Of a DNA stretch of 64,000 nucleotides, positions 63,351 through 64,000 are shown piece by piece; position 1 is the first letter of the stretch, and each line of letters begins with the position of its first letter. The stretch is taken from the NCBI RefSeq assembly GCF_014651855.1, contig NZ_BMXR01000010.1, positions 62,001 to 126,000 of the forward strand. The letters are read 5' to 3'. Below the pieces are notes generated by a model that was given only the letters and a program-made list of their open reading frames with translations, did not search any database and was not told the DNA's origin. The stretch comes from Saccharospirillum salsuginis (GTDB taxonomy: Bacteria; Pseudomonadota; Gammaproteobacteria; Pseudomonadales; Natronospirillaceae). The position numbers and the translations under genes are program-made.

Positions 63351-63376
63351 GGAACAAAAACGGACGCCGCCGCGTC
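63351..63376 (+). promoter_or_regulatory. ECF-type promoter of the divergent methyltransferase
   Basis: GGAAC (63351-63355), 17 bases, CGTC (63373-63376). Its -35 is three bases from the minus-strand -35, so GTTCC-CGG-GGAAC forms a palindrome. The ATG of the methyltransferase is 57 bases downstream. Confidence 0.65.
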
Positions 63377-63433
63377 CTTGCGTCCGACCGGTCCGACATA
63401 CTGTCGGGCAGCGGCGACTAGGGAGGACACACA

Positions 63434-64000
63434 ATGACACAACAAGAAATGACCCAGACCACGACGCCTTATGTCGAGTTCTGGAACGATACCCTGGCCG
63501 AGAAGTTCGAGCGCTTTCGCGACATTCTGATGAACGGCCTGAGCTACCACAGCCGGATTCCGCTGGAGAAGCTCAACATTGAACCCGGTGCACGCATCCT
63601 GGACGTTGGTTGCGGCTGGGGCGATACCGCCATCCAACTGGCGCGAAAGACGGGCCCGGACGGCTTCGTGCTGGGTATGGACTGCGTCGACACCTTTCTT
63701 GAACGCGGCCGGCGTGAAGCCGAGGTTTCCGGCCTGGATAACCTCCATTTCCAGGCGGAGGACGTCGAACGTTACCCGTTCGAGCCGGAATTCGACTTCT
63801 GCTTTTCGCGCTTCGGCATGATGTTCTTCGAAAACCCGGTGGCGGCCATGCGCAATATACACCGTGCCCTTAAACCCGGCAGCGAGTTGATGTTCATCGT
63901 CTGGCGCCGGATCGAGGACAACCCCTGGCTTGGCCTACCCAAGCAGGTCGTGCTCGACTACCTTGAGCCGCCGGGAGAAGAGGCCTGCACCTGCGGACCG
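63434..64000 (+). CDS. SAM-dependent methyltransferase, 3'-truncated by the window end
   Basis: 189 codons are visible, open to the window edge. Class I methyltransferase motifs: ILDVGCGWGDTAIQLARKTG, LGMDCVDTFL, FCFSRFGMMFF and ALKPGSELMFIVW. GGGAGG precedes the ATG. It diverges from the ECF sigma operon under a matching ECF promoter, so it probably belongs to the same regulon as the methyltransferase fusion at 61087. Substrate unknown; a CTCG Cys pair appears near the cut end. Confidence 0.85.
   Translation, partial: MTQQEMTQTTTPYVEFWNDTLAEKFERFRDILMNGLSYHSRIPLEKLNIEPGARILDVGCGWGDTAIQLARKTGPDGFVLGMDCVDTFLERGRREAEVSGLDNLHFQAEDVERYPFEPEFDFCFSRFGMMFFENPVAAMRNIHRALKPGSELMFIVWRRIEDNPWLGLPKQVVLDYLEPPGEEACTCGP

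Noticed and set aside
1..64000. CRISPR arrays, rRNA or tRNA genes
   Set aside because: No regularly spaced repeat array, rRNA segment or recognisable tRNA cloverleaf was seen on either strand by eye.

Overview
The window looks like the chromosome of a GC-rich, facultatively anaerobic, nitrate-respiring gammaproteobacterium. The evidence is a complete narGHJI operon with narXL, a fused NarK1-NarK2 transporter, the oxygen-independent ubiquinone genes ubiUVT, and NnrS and YtfE/Ric nitric-oxide functions. Gene style (a marine or halophilic relative of Marinobacter, Halomonas or Saccharospirillum) is suggestive only; no rRNA, tRNA or other taxonomic marker is present.

Layout. 1-4067: end of a multihaem cytochrome gene broken by an in-frame TAG, then a tightly coupled run encoding a UDP-galactopyranose-mutase-like flavoprotein, a secreted protein and a polytopic membrane protein. 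4030-8212: a soluble chemoreceptor with a CZB domain, diverging from a hemerythrin-GAF-GGDEF-EAL protein that also carries an in-frame TAG. 8220-33569: an anaerobic nitrate/NO island. Its parts are nnrS with a NitT/TauT-type ABC transporter; ytfE (ric); a TDT-family transporter; a minus-strand operon ubiU-ubiV-narK1K2-cytochrome P450 diverging from ubiT; a small Cys-rich protein; narGHJI-ppiC diverging from narXL; and moeA. FNR/Dnr-type boxes lie between ubiU and ubiT and before the Cys-rich gene. A second type of palindrome, NsrR-like, sits before both ytfE and the chemoreceptor gene, suggesting shared NO control.

33650-57500 is an accessory, mosaic region. It holds a KilA-N gene with repetitive elements inside its coding sequence, a complete QatABCD anti-phage system (35291-40171), and two paralogous copies of a roughly 4 kb module: a SUMF1-fold lipoprotein convergent with a 920-residue LysM protein. 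Between the two copies are AT-rich cassettes (substrate-binding protein, HEATH-motif protein, coiled-coil membrane protein, alpha/beta hydrolase). Each is bounded by a partial duplicate of the 3' end of the neighbouring gene. This repeated tail-duplication pattern, together with the duplicated modules whose convergent ends have diverged, is the best candidate in the window for an undescribed system.

57626-64000 returns to chromosome-like genes: a Crp/Fnr regulator, a YqaA-like membrane protein, an SDR, a ParD antitoxin with a decayed ParE, a VOC protein, and an ECF sigma/anti-sigma/methyltransferase operon. That operon diverges from a second methyltransferase through two back-to-back ECF promoters sharing the pattern GGAAC-N17-CGTC.
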